A stretch of DNA of 5,566 bases from positions 1 through 5,566 of the forward strand of contig JALOMN010000135.1 in the NCBI GenBank assembly GCA_025455445.1. Direction: 5' to 3'. Source of the stretch: Cyclobacteriaceae bacterium. GTDB lineage: Bacteria > Bacteroidota > Bacteroidia > Cytophagales > Cyclobacteriaceae. Below the pieces are notes generated by a model. It saw nothing but the letters and a program-made list of their open reading frames with translations. It was not told where the DNA came from and ran no database searches. Positions 1-5,566 of this stretch are shown here, piece after piece; position 1 is the first letter of the stretch; each line of letters begins with the position of its first letter. The position numbers were made by a program, and so were the translations under genes.

Positions 1-1
1 G

Positions 2-352
2 AATTGGATACAATTACGCGAAAAGGAACAACTTCAGACTTTACGAACAGAATCATTAAAACAACCTGTAATAATTTTCAAACATAGCACCCGTTGCTCC
101 ATTAGTCGCATGGTGCTCGACAGACTAGAAAGAAGCTGGAATCAGGATGAAGTTGTTGGAGTCAAACCCTATTTTTTGGATCTCATCACCTATCGCGAAA
201 TCTCAAATCAGATAGCATCATCATTCGATGTGGAACACGAATCGCCCCAAATGATTGTAATTCATGAAGGCAAAGCGATTTATCATACTTCACACTATGA
301 TATTGATTTTGCTAAAGTGAAAAATGTTGTAAAAGAAAAAGCAACACTTTAA
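2..352 (+). CDS. ytxJ: Bacilliredoxin-like YtxJ/BrxC family protein, 5' end cut by window
   Basis: This is the last 116 codons of a thioredoxin-fold protein of the YtxJ (BrxC) family. The frame is open from base 2 with no stop, and the first ATG (base 110) lies inside the fold, after the active site, so the true start is probably upstream of the window. The key feature is the segment IIFKHSTRCSIS, a beta strand followed by a single cysteine (codon 95-97), which is the only cysteine visible and matches the TCPIS-type monothiol motif of the family. Later strands (PYFLDLITYR, MIVIHEGKAIYH) fit the thioredoxin-like fold. Family members are known as bacillithiol-linked redox proteins that remove bacillithiol from mixed disulfides in the cytoplasm. 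That role here is inferred from family membership; no bacillithiol synthesis gene is visible. The family is usually about 110-130 residues, so only a few residues are missing. The stop overlaps that of the convergent OsmC gene. Confidence 0.85.
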   Translation, partial: NWIQLREKEQLQTLRTESLKQPVIIFKHSTRCSISRMVLDRLERSWNQDEVVGVKPYFLDLITYREISNQIASSFDVEHESPQMIVIHEGKAIYHTSHYDIDFAKVKNVVKEKATL

Positions 353-756
353 AAATCGAAAGAGATGTTTTGCTTTACGGATTCGGCCAGGCTTAATGCC
401 ACCGGGCAAGTAAGCGCGGCATTTTTTAATTTCTGTTTTTGGGCTTCTGTTGCATTCAGTTGCGGGTGACTGAAAGTTATTTGTATTTCAGATATCCTTC
501 TCGGGGTTGAAGCCATAATTTTTACCACTTCCGCTCTCAATCCTTTTAAGTCGATGCCATCACGTTCAGCAACAATACCCATAATGGTCATCATGCAACT
601 GCTCAATGCAGCGCTAACAAGGTCAGTGGGGCTAAATGCCTCCCCTTTGCCATTATTATCGACTGGTGCATCTGTAACGATTATGTTACCGGATTGAATG
701 TGACAAGCCTGTGTGCGCAAATGGCCCTGGTAAATAACTTCTGCCATGTGATTCAT
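349..756 (-). CDS. OsmC/Ohr family peroxiredoxin-like protein
   Basis: A complete 135-residue protein of the OsmC family, the usual length for this group. OsmC and Ohr proteins are cytoplasmic thiol peroxidases that reduce organic hydroperoxides through a pair of conserved cysteines. Both are present: Cys54 in the helix motif SSCMMT after FSPTDLVSAAL, and Cys117 in TCPVALSL near the C-terminus. A third cysteine (Cys18) is not one of the family catalytic pair. The segment between, with RRISEIQITF and NATEAQKQKL, fits the alpha/beta OsmC fold. It looks closer to the general OsmC/YhfA branch than to classic Ohr, so the substrate is open. Two starts are possible: Met1 at 756 and Met4 at 747. Neither has a Shine-Dalgarno sequence, and the longer form is given. 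It is divergent from the secreted protein gene at 829 and convergent with the bacilliredoxin gene, overlapping it by 4 bases. Confidence 0.9.
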   Translation of the reverse strand: MNHMAEVIYQGHLRTQACHIQSGNIIVTDAPVDNNGKGEAFSPTDLVSAALSSCMMTIMGIVAERDGIDLKGLRAEVVKIMASTPRRISEIQITFSHPQLNATEAQKQKLKNAALTCPVALSLAESVKQNISFDF

Positions 757-828
757 AACAAAACTGTGTTTTTTGAGTTTCTTAATATACTTTTATACTA
801 AATTGACTGACAAAGAAAAGCGGAAGGA

Positions 829-1566
829 ATGAAGGTTAACATGAAATTGATACTTTTTCTCCCCATTATTTTGATAAGCACATTAACTTTTGCTCAAACA
901 AAAGATAGCTACGAATATGACTCTGAATTTACCTGGGGAATAAACAAAAACTCCTCTGGTGGATTGATTGGAGGATTTACCTTTAAGAAAGCCCGTAAGT
1001 TAAACGAGCATATGCTCGAGACATTTGGCCTTGAGGTTATGAATGTAAAAAACCCACAAGAGACCAAGCAAAACTCAAATTTTACTGGTAATTCTTTCAT
1101 CTATGGTAAAAGTAATTACCTCTATTCATTGCGTTTTCAATATGGAAGAGACATAATATTATTTACTAAGGCTCCACAACAAGGTGTTGAAATAAAAGCG
1201 GTTTTTGCTGCCGGTCCTTCTCTTGGAATTGTAGCTCCTTACTACATAGAACGCACGATGGACAACAGTTTTTATTCTTCCGTGCACGAACAATATGACC
1301 CCAATAATCCTAACCACTCTTTCAATAATATATTAGGCACAGGATACCTTTTCGAGGGTCTCGGCCAATCCAACATACAAATAGGAGGAAATTTAAAGGC
1401 AGCCTTGAATTTCGAATTTGGCTTTACAAAAACTCAAGTAAGCGGTTTTGAAGTGGGTGTATTGCTGGATAGTTACTTCAACGAAATCGTATTAATGCCA
1501 ACAGCCGAAAATTATTCTGTATTCCCAACCGTTTTCTTTACGTTATTTTACGGCAACAGAAAATAA
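829..1566 (+). CDS. Secreted, probable outer-membrane beta-barrel protein of unknown function
   Basis: I cannot assign a function. The product is up to 245 residues and begins with a clear Sec signal peptide: a hydrophobic run LILFLPIILISTLTF followed by AQ, a cleavage style common in Bacteroidota. The mature part has no further membrane helix. It is rich in glycine, aromatic residues and alternating hydrophobic stretches (for example YLYSLRFQYG at 97-106, AAGPSLGIVAPYY at 127-139, VFFTLFYGNRK at the end), which suggests beta strands and a small outer-membrane barrel, though a soluble periplasmic beta protein is also possible. Two starts compete. ATG 829 directly abuts GGAAGGA, too close for a normal ribosome site, whereas ATG 841 (Met5) has GAAGG five bases upstream and still gives a full signal peptide, so 841 may be the true start. 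The longest form is listed. It lies 89 bp before tonB in the same direction, but tonB appears to have its own promoter. Confidence 0.75.
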   Translation: MKVNMKLILFLPIILISTLTFAQTKDSYEYDSEFTWGINKNSSGGLIGGFTFKKARKLNEHMLETFGLEVMNVKNPQETKQNSNFTGNSFIYGKSNYLYSLRFQYGRDIILFTKAPQQGVEIKAVFAAGPSLGIVAPYYIERTMDNSFYSSVHEQYDPNNPNHSFNNILGTGYLFEGLGQSNIQIGGNLKAALNFEFGFTKTQVSGFEVGVLLDSYFNEIVLMPTAENYSVFPTVFFTLFYGNRK

Positions 1567-1622
1567 TTCTTAAAAATTTTGTGATTTTATGTGACTGGAT
1601 AATCAATTCTGGATTGTATTAC

Positions 1623-1630
1623 TATATTTG
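1623..1630 (+). promoter_or_regulatory. Probable -7 promoter box of tonB (TAnnTTTG)
   Basis: TATATTTG matches the Bacteroidota -7 consensus TAnnTTTG at every fixed position. It would place the transcription start near 1637 and give a leader of about 20 bases before the ATG at 1656. A matching -33 TTTG element at the normal spacing is not clear; the nearest TTTG (1578-1581) is too far upstream. The box therefore rests on the -7 match and its position alone. Confidence 0.45.
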
Positions 1631-1655
1631 AAATCCTAAACCGAAAATTTAACGT

Positions 1656-2330
1656 ATGGAAGCGAAAAAGACAGAATCGGCTGACTTAATGAAAAAAACC
1701 GGCTTTTTTTTCAGCATTGGCTTATTGGTGACAATTTCTTTGGTTTTTACTGCATTTGAGTGGAAGGATTATGATGATTCTTTACTTGAATTACAAGGTA
1801 AAAGCTCAAACGTTTTTGAAGAAATGCTTGAAGTTCCCCCAACGGAACAACCACCTCCACCAGCACCTATTATTCAGCAGCCACAAATTGTAGAAGTACC
1901 TGATACTGAGGAAATCAAGGAAGAACTGAATATTAAGTTCGATGTAGAAGTTTCTGAGGATACTAAAATTGAAGAGATCGTAGTAGCTCCGGTTGAAGAA
2001 AAGGAAAACGTAGATGAAATTTTCACTGTGGTGGAAGAATCTGCTACCCCTAAAGGTGGTTATCCGGCTTTTTACAAATTTGTTTCTGAAAAAATTAAAT
2101 ATCCTTCACAGGCCCGAAGAATGGGTATTGAAGGAAAGGTTTTCGTGGAATTCGTTGTGAATCGTGACGGCTCTATTGTAGATGTAAAAGTTTTAAAAGG
2201 AATTGGTGCAGGTTGTGATGAAGAAGCTTTACGTATTGTGCAAAGTGCCCCAGCATGGACACCCGGCAAACAAAGAGGTAAGCCAGTAAGACAGAAAATG
2301 GTAATTCCGATTACGTTCAAATTAGGATAA
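1656..2330 (+). CDS. tonB: Energy transducer TonB
   Basis: A complete 224-residue TonB. It couples the proton motive force, through ExbB/ExbD in the inner membrane, to TonB-dependent receptors in the outer membrane. In order: a short cytoplasmic N-terminus rich in charged residues (MEAKKTESADLMKK), one membrane anchor at about 16-34, the motif FEWKDYDD typical of Bacteroidota TonB, a proline-rich stretch at 61-76 (PPTEQPPPPAP), and an acidic periplasmic linker at 79-128 with about 19 Asp/Glu against 4 Lys. The C-terminal TonB domain spans about 135-224 and carries the family signatures YPSQARRMGIEGKVFVEF, DGSI, GCDEEALRIV and the final strand KMVIPITFKLG. No exbB/exbD or receptor gene is in view, so which receptors it serves cannot be told. 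A good -7 box precedes it and a strong terminator follows, so it is probably transcribed alone. Confidence 0.95.
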   Translation: MEAKKTESADLMKKTGFFFSIGLLVTISLVFTAFEWKDYDDSLLELQGKSSNVFEEMLEVPPTEQPPPPAPIIQQPQIVEVPDTEEIKEELNIKFDVEVSEDTKIEEIVVAPVEEKENVDEIFTVVEESATPKGGYPAFYKFVSEKIKYPSQARRMGIEGKVFVEFVVNRDGSIVDVKVLKGIGAGCDEEALRIVQSAPAWTPGKQRGKPVRQKMVIPITFKLG

Positions 2331-2350
2331 TCTCTTAGAAGTTAGATAAT

Positions 2351-2382
2351 AAAAACCCTGACCGAAATGTCAGGGTTTTTTT
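2351..2382. terminator. Bidirectional intrinsic terminator between tonB and chrA
   Basis: A perfect 12-bp stem (2351-2362 pairing with 2369-2380, core CCCTGAC/GTCAGGG) closes a 6-base loop CGAAAT. A T-run of 7 follows on the plus strand, and the five leading A bases give a T-run on the minus strand. It sits 20 bases after the tonB stop and 11 bases beyond the chrA stop, so it can end transcription of both convergent units. Confidence 0.9.
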
Positions 2383-2393
2383 ATTGCTTCGAA

Positions 2394-3596
2394 TTAAAAG
2401 ACCAACCCACAGGCAAGTCCAATTAAAATAACAGACCAGTTGGGTATTCTGGTAAATGCACACAATGCAAAGGTGCCTACTGTAAATGATATGTTTAAAA
2501 GTGTAAAATCGAGGGGCTGAAAAAGCAAAACTGCGGCAGCAGCTACTAAGCCTGCATTAGCAGCGTTTATACCTTCCAAAGAAGCCCTGATTGCTCTGAA
2601 TTTTTTAAGACTATCCCAAATTCTTATCATAAAGAAAATAAGAAATGTGCCAGGAAGGAATAATCCTGCCGCTGACATGATACTCCCAAAAATTTGTCCG
2701 CCAATTCCGTAATCACGCATTGAAAGCACACCTAAATAAGAACTGAATGAAAATACTGGTCCCGGCAATGCTTGGGCAAATGCATAGCCTGAAAGAAATT
2801 CGTCATGTGAAATCTGATGGTGGAGTGGTTTTGAATATTGTACAAATTCAGTGTAAAGCATCGGTGTCAGTACCTGACCTCCGCCAAAAATCAAACTTCC
2901 ATTTCGATAAAAATTTTCAAATAGGCGAACTGGCAAAGTAAGTTCGGGAATCTTTTTAGTTGCCCATCCTAGCAAGGCAGCAAAAATTAATACTCCAGCC
3001 CATAAAAAAAAGTTTGCCCAACGTACATCAAATTTCTTTTTCTCTTGCCTCGGATGCGCCTTATAATTGAAGGCAGTAAAAGAACCAGCAACCACCAGCA
3101 CCACCGGAAATATCCATGGACTTTTTACTAAATAAGTAGCTACTCCTGCAATCACCATAAGCGCAATGCCGCGCTTTGTAGTTACAGTCTTAAGACTTAT
3201 CGAATAAGCCGCGCAGGCAATCAGACCAACTGCCATGGGTTGTATAAACCTGGTAAAATTTAATGAAATATCTTTTGCATCATAGCTATTAACCAACAAC
3301 CCGGCTGCCGTCATAATAATCATTGACGGGAGTAACCAAATAAGCAAAGTAAGGTAAGCTAACGAAGGACCACCAAGCTGAAACCCCACTGCAGACAGCG
3401 TTTGAGTTGACGTAGGCCCTGGTATCACCTGGCAAAGAGCATTCAATTCGAGCAGTTCATGTTCACTCACGTATCTGCGTTTCTTCACCAGCACATTTTG
3501 AAAATGTGCAATATGCGCTTGCGGTCCACCAAAGCAAGTAAGTGAAAGAAGAAGAACATCTTTTAAAAAAATGATATATCGTACACGCTTAATCAA
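2394..3596 (-). CDS. chrA: Chromate-type efflux transporter ChrA, two CHR domains
   Basis: A 400-residue integral inner-membrane protein of the CHR family, full length for the two-domain form. The halves are related. The first (about 1-180) carries FGGPQAHIAHF at 22-32 and QVIPGPTSTQ at 56-65; the second (about 195-400) carries FGGGQVLTPML at 237-247 and AQALPGPVFSFSSYLG at 274-289. The FGG and PGP motifs are the family hallmarks, and most of the rest is hydrophobic helices. Known members export chromate using the proton gradient and can import sulfate-like anions. Many chromosomal homologues have no proven chromate role, so the substrate is inferred. The listed start is TTG (3594-3596), since no ATG lies in frame until residue 92, which would destroy the first domain. 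It follows the dioxygenase gene by 12 bp in the same reading frame and is probably co-transcribed with it. It ends at the bidirectional terminator. Confidence 0.9.
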   Translation of the reverse strand: MIKRVRYIIFLKDVLLLSLTCFGGPQAHIAHFQNVLVKKRRYVSEHELLELNALCQVIPGPTSTQTLSAVGFQLGGPSLAYLTLLIWLLPSMIIMTAAGLLVNSYDAKDISLNFTRFIQPMAVGLIACAAYSISLKTVTTKRGIALMVIAGVATYLVKSPWIFPVVLVVAGSFTAFNYKAHPRQEKKKFDVRWANFFLWAGVLIFAALLGWATKKIPELTLPVRLFENFYRNGSLIFGGGQVLTPMLYTEFVQYSKPLHHQISHDEFLSGYAFAQALPGPVFSFSSYLGVLSMRDYGIGGQIFGSIMSAAGLFLPGTFLIFFMIRIWDSLKKFRAIRASLEGINAANAGLVAAAAVLLFQPLDFTLLNISFTVGTFALCAFTRIPNWSVILIGLACGLVF

Positions 3597-3608
3597 CGTG
3601 TTGTGGGT

Positions 3609-4580
3609 TTATTTCTTTAATCCAATTTCGCGTAACCGCTGATTTAAAAACTCTCCGGCTGTAATGTCTTCCCATAGTTTAGGATGCGTTGCATCTACAC
3701 ATGAAGGTAATGCCGATAAGTCCATTTCCGATCGGGGATGCATAAAAAAAGGTATCGAATACCGCGGTGTATTCATCAAATGACGGGGCGGGTTTACCAC
3801 TCTATGAATAGTAGACTTAAGTTTTTTATTCGTCAGTCTTTCCAACATATCACCTACATTCACCACCAGTTGTTCGGGCAATGCGGTGATTGGAATCCAT
3901 TTGCCATCTCTGCGGAGAACCTGCAATCCATCGGCACTTGCTCCCATTAATAATGTAATCAGATTAATGTCGCCATGCTCTGCGGCACGCACCGCATCAG
4001 CTGGCACAGAAGCCGGATCAGAAATAGGAAAGTAATGTATCGCACGAAGGATACTATTACCATGTTTGACTTTTGCATCAAAGTAATCTTCGGGCAACCC
4101 TAAATAAAGAGCAATCGCCTTAAGCATCTGCACACCGGTGTTTTCCAGGCGCTTGTATACCTCAAGTGCAATTTCTTTAAACTCAGGAAATTCTGTTGGC
4201 CATACATTATCGGGATATTCCTGCTTAATGGGATCTTCGTCCAGCACTTCCTGTCCTACATGATAAAACTCTTTTAAGTCACCAGTATTTCTTCCTTTCG
4301 CATGTTCCTTTCCCTTACCAATATACCCGCGCTGTCCTGCAAGGTTTGCTATCTCATATTTTTGTTTCACACTATCCGGCAATGCATAAAACCGTTTTAT
4401 CGTATCATACAAGTTTGCAGATAGTTCATCTGTGAGATAATGATTGCGTATGGCTACAAAGCCAATATTGTTGTATGCATCGCCCAGGTCTTTAACAAAT
4501 TTACTTTTTCGAAGGGGATCACCGCTGGTGAAATCGGCCAGATCCAATGAGGGAATTGCATCATAGAGTATCTCCGCCAT
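3609..4580 (-). CDS. Isopenicillin N synthase-like Fe(II)/2-oxoglutarate dioxygenase
   Basis: A complete 323-residue cytoplasmic oxygenase of the isopenicillin N synthase-like family. The N-terminal DIOX_N region (about 8-125) starts with IPSLDLADF and includes NIGFVAIRNH and QRGYIGKGKEH. The C-terminal 2OG-FeII_Oxy domain (about 175-285) holds a full iron triad: His202 and Asp204 in EHGDINLITLL, and His259 in STIHRVV. Arg273 and Ser275 in RYSIPFF form the RxS motif that binds the 2-oxoglutarate carboxylate, and NVGDMLERLTN (241-251) is the usual core motif. The family oxidises very varied small molecules, and nothing here names the substrate. True penicillin synthesis is very unlikely, as no beta-lactam genes are present and the RxS motif points to use of 2-oxoglutarate. 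The ATG at 4580 gives a natural N-terminus, without a Shine-Dalgarno sequence. It is first of a leftward pair with chrA and divergent from the SOD gene. Confidence 0.9.
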   Translation of the reverse strand: MAEILYDAIPSLDLADFTSGDPLRKSKFVKDLGDAYNNIGFVAIRNHYLTDELSANLYDTIKRFYALPDSVKQKYEIANLAGQRGYIGKGKEHAKGRNTGDLKEFYHVGQEVLDEDPIKQEYPDNVWPTEFPEFKEIALEVYKRLENTGVQMLKAIALYLGLPEDYFDAKVKHGNSILRAIHYFPISDPASVPADAVRAAEHGDINLITLLMGASADGLQVLRRDGKWIPITALPEQLVVNVGDMLERLTNKKLKSTIHRVVNPPRHLMNTPRYSIPFFMHPRSEMDLSALPSCVDATHPKLWEDITAGEFLNQRLREIGLKK

Positions 4581-4621
4581 AATAAGGTAGAATTAGAGGT
4601 TATCGCAAGCTAAATAAATTT

Positions 4622-4635
4622 AGGTAATTTTACCT
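4622..4635. promoter_or_regulatory. Inverted repeat, possible operator between the dioxygenase and SOD genes
   Basis: AGGTAA-TT-TTACCT is a perfect 6-bp inverted repeat with a 2-base centre. It lies inside the 106-bp region shared by the divergent dioxygenase (start 4580) and SOD (start 4687) genes. With its flanks it reads TTAGG...CCTGA, resembling the half-sites of DtxR/MntR-type metal regulators, though the spacing differs by one base from the classical 19-bp DtxR box. A role as operator is inference. Confidence 0.35.
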
Positions 4636-4686
4636 GATGCACTCACTAAGGCATGATTTTCGATTACACTCAGAAAAATAAAATAT

Positions 4687-5403
4687 ATGAAAAAGCTAAG
4701 CAGAAGAGAATTTGTACATAAAACAATCAAAGGTGGAGCGATGTCGCTCGCGGCCGCCTCTGTTGCCTTTAAACCAGAATCATTATTTGCTCATGCAAAC
4801 GCTCCTATTAAATTTGCCCAAATTACTTTACCGTACACAAATAATGCGTTAGAGCCATACATTGATGCGCTTACGATGGAAATACATTATGGGAAACATC
4901 ACACTGCTTACATTAAAAACGTGAATGATGCCATCGCTGCAGAGAGCATTTCTTATCCATCGGAAAAAGAATTTTTTGCCAATACATCTAAACTTTCTGC
5001 CAAGGCTAGAAATAATGGCGGAGGTGCCTGGAACCATAATTTTTTCTGGCAGATAATGAAGCCAGCCAGCAGCGCTCCTGTCGGAAAAGTAGCGGAAGCT
5101 TTAAATGGATCTTTTGGCTCATTCGAAAAATTCAAAGAACAGTTTACACAAGCAGCCATGACGCGCTTTGGATCGGGCTGGGCATGGCTGGTAAAAGATG
5201 GCAGCTCATTGAAAATTGGATCTACTGCTAACCAGGATAATCCATTGATGGATGTAAGTGATTTAAAAGGCACCCCTTTGCTTGCGCTTGATGTGTGGGA
5301 ACATGCCTACTATCTGAAATATCAAAACAAGCGCAACGAATATGTAGCCAATTGGTGGAATGTGGTGAACTGGGATGAAGTCGCTAAAAGATTAGGAAGT
5401 TGA
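4687..5403 (+). CDS. Exported Fe/Mn-family superoxide dismutase, Mn-type pattern, Tat signal
   Basis: A 238-residue superoxide dismutase, converting superoxide to oxygen and hydrogen peroxide. About 40 extra residues precede the enzyme: SRREFVHK at 5-12 is a twin-arginine motif, followed by a hydrophobic segment (about 16-28) and an AHA site at 35-37. The folded metalloenzyme is thus probably exported by Tat to the periplasm. The mature part starts near ITLPYTNNALEPYID. The four metal ligands are all visible: His67 (MEIHYGKHH), His117 (AWNHNFFW), Asp202 and His206 (DVWEHAYY). The second-sphere glutamine points to the Mn type: Gln183 in STANQDNPLM matches the Mn-enzyme position, while the Fe-enzyme position before WNH is glycine (Gly113). 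Metal use, including cambialistic use, cannot be settled from sequence. No Shine-Dalgarno sequence precedes the ATG. It is divergent from the dioxygenase-chrA pair and 14 bp ahead of the next gene. Confidence 0.93.
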   Translation: MKKLSRREFVHKTIKGGAMSLAAASVAFKPESLFAHANAPIKFAQITLPYTNNALEPYIDALTMEIHYGKHHTAYIKNVNDAIAAESISYPSEKEFFANTSKLSAKARNNGGGAWNHNFFWQIMKPASSAPVGKVAEALNGSFGSFEKFKEQFTQAAMTRFGSGWAWLVKDGSSLKIGSTANQDNPLMDVSDLKGTPLLALDVWEHAYYLKYQNKRNEYVANWWNVVNWDEVAKRLGS

Positions 5404-5417
5404 TACAAAAAAATTGT

Positions 5418-5566
5418 ATGCAAAAATTTCTTACTCTTCTTACTAGTTGCGTTCTCTTGTCTGTCAGTTTAATAGCGCAGGAAATTAAAGCATATAAAAC
5501 CTTTGGGGGAGTTCGCTTTGAGATGGACACTACTGAACTTACCATCAAACAAGTATCTGCTATATT
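5418..5566 (+). CDS. Secreted protein of unknown function, 3' end cut by window
   Basis: An ATG at 5418 opens a frame that stays open to the window end (49 complete codons), too short at the edge to be caught by simple ORF listing. The N-terminus MQKFLTLLTSCVLLSVSLIAQ is a convincing Sec signal peptide, with cleavage expected around the AQ at 20-21. Cys11 lies inside the hydrophobic core and is not a good lipobox. The visible mature part, EIKAYKTFGGVRFEMDTTEL and then TIKQVSAI, does not match a family I can name. It begins 14 bp after the SOD stop with no terminator between, so it is probably co-transcribed with the SOD gene. Both products would then act outside the cytoplasm. Confidence 0.7.
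   Translation, partial: MQKFLTLLTSCVLLSVSLIAQEIKAYKTFGGVRFEMDTTELTIKQVSAI

Noticed and set aside
110..352. An 80-residue gene starting at ATG 110
   Set aside because: The frame stays open to base 2 and the upstream part encodes the conserved strand and active-site cysteine of the family, so ATG 110 is an internal methionine.
757..828. Possible face-to-face promoters for the OsmC gene (CAAA 811-814 and TTAATATA 782-789, read on the minus strand) and the gene at 829 (TTTG 772-775 and TAAATTGA 799-806)
   Set aside because: Both -7 elements miss consensus bases of TAnnTTTG in an AT-rich region, so they are too weak to annotate.
2072..2320. 82-residue open frame on the minus strand inside tonB
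   Set aside because: It is antisense to the conserved TonB C-terminal domain, with no ribosome site or family likeness.
3609..4580. True isopenicillin N synthase or antibiotic synthesis gene
   Set aside because: Likeness is at family level only. No peptide synthetase or other beta-lactam genes are nearby, so the narrower name is not supported.
4615..4622. TAAATTTA as a -7 box for the leftward dioxygenase gene
   Set aside because: It misses the final G of the consensus and has no -33 TTG at a suitable distance; the palindromic AT string can arise by chance.
4953..5273. 106-residue open frame on the minus strand inside the SOD gene
   Set aside because: It lies wholly opposite a well-conserved enzyme and has no recognisable domain; it is a shadow frame.
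1..5566. A defence island, mobile element or CRISPR array
   Set aside because: No transposase, integrase, repeats with spacers, terminal inverted repeats or toxin-antitoxin pair was seen; gene style is uniform across the window.

Overview
The window looks like an ordinary stretch of chromosome from a member of the Bacteroidota, most likely a Cytophagales-type bacterium. The supporting signs are signal peptides ending in '...AQ', a TonB of the Bacteroidota form, a YtxJ-type bacilliredoxin, a perfect TAnnTTTG -7 box before tonB, and starts that mostly lack Shine-Dalgarno sequences. The lineage call is inference from sequence style; there is no rRNA or other marker here. I see no mobile element, CRISPR array, tRNA or rRNA, and no gene-free stretch over 300 bases.

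Left part (1-756): the 3' part of a bacilliredoxin-like gene (ytxJ/brxC type, cut by the window edge) runs rightward and meets an OsmC/Ohr-type thiol peroxidase gene running leftward. Their stop codons overlap on a TTAA palindrome. Both are thiol redox proteins.

Middle (829-2382): two rightward genes for the cell envelope, a secreted, probable beta-barrel protein of unknown function and an energy transducer TonB. TonB has its own probable promoter and ends at a strong hairpin whose A and T flanks let it also serve the convergent gene on the other strand.

Right part (2394-5566): a leftward pair, an isopenicillin-N-synthase-like Fe(II)/2-oxoglutarate dioxygenase followed 12 bp later by a two-domain ChrA chromate-type transporter that appears to begin with TTG. 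Divergent from this pair, across 106 bp holding a 14-bp inverted repeat, is a superoxide dismutase with the Mn-type active-site pattern and a twin-arginine export signal. It is followed 14 bp later by the start of a secreted protein cut by the window end.

Several genes fit oxidative stress handling (bacilliredoxin, OsmC, SOD, possibly ChrA), but they lie in separate transcription units, so calling this one system would be speculation. The points most worth following are the exported Mn-type SOD, the inverted repeat between it and the dioxygenase-chrA pair, and the unusual TTG start of chrA. I did not find a convincing undescribed system.
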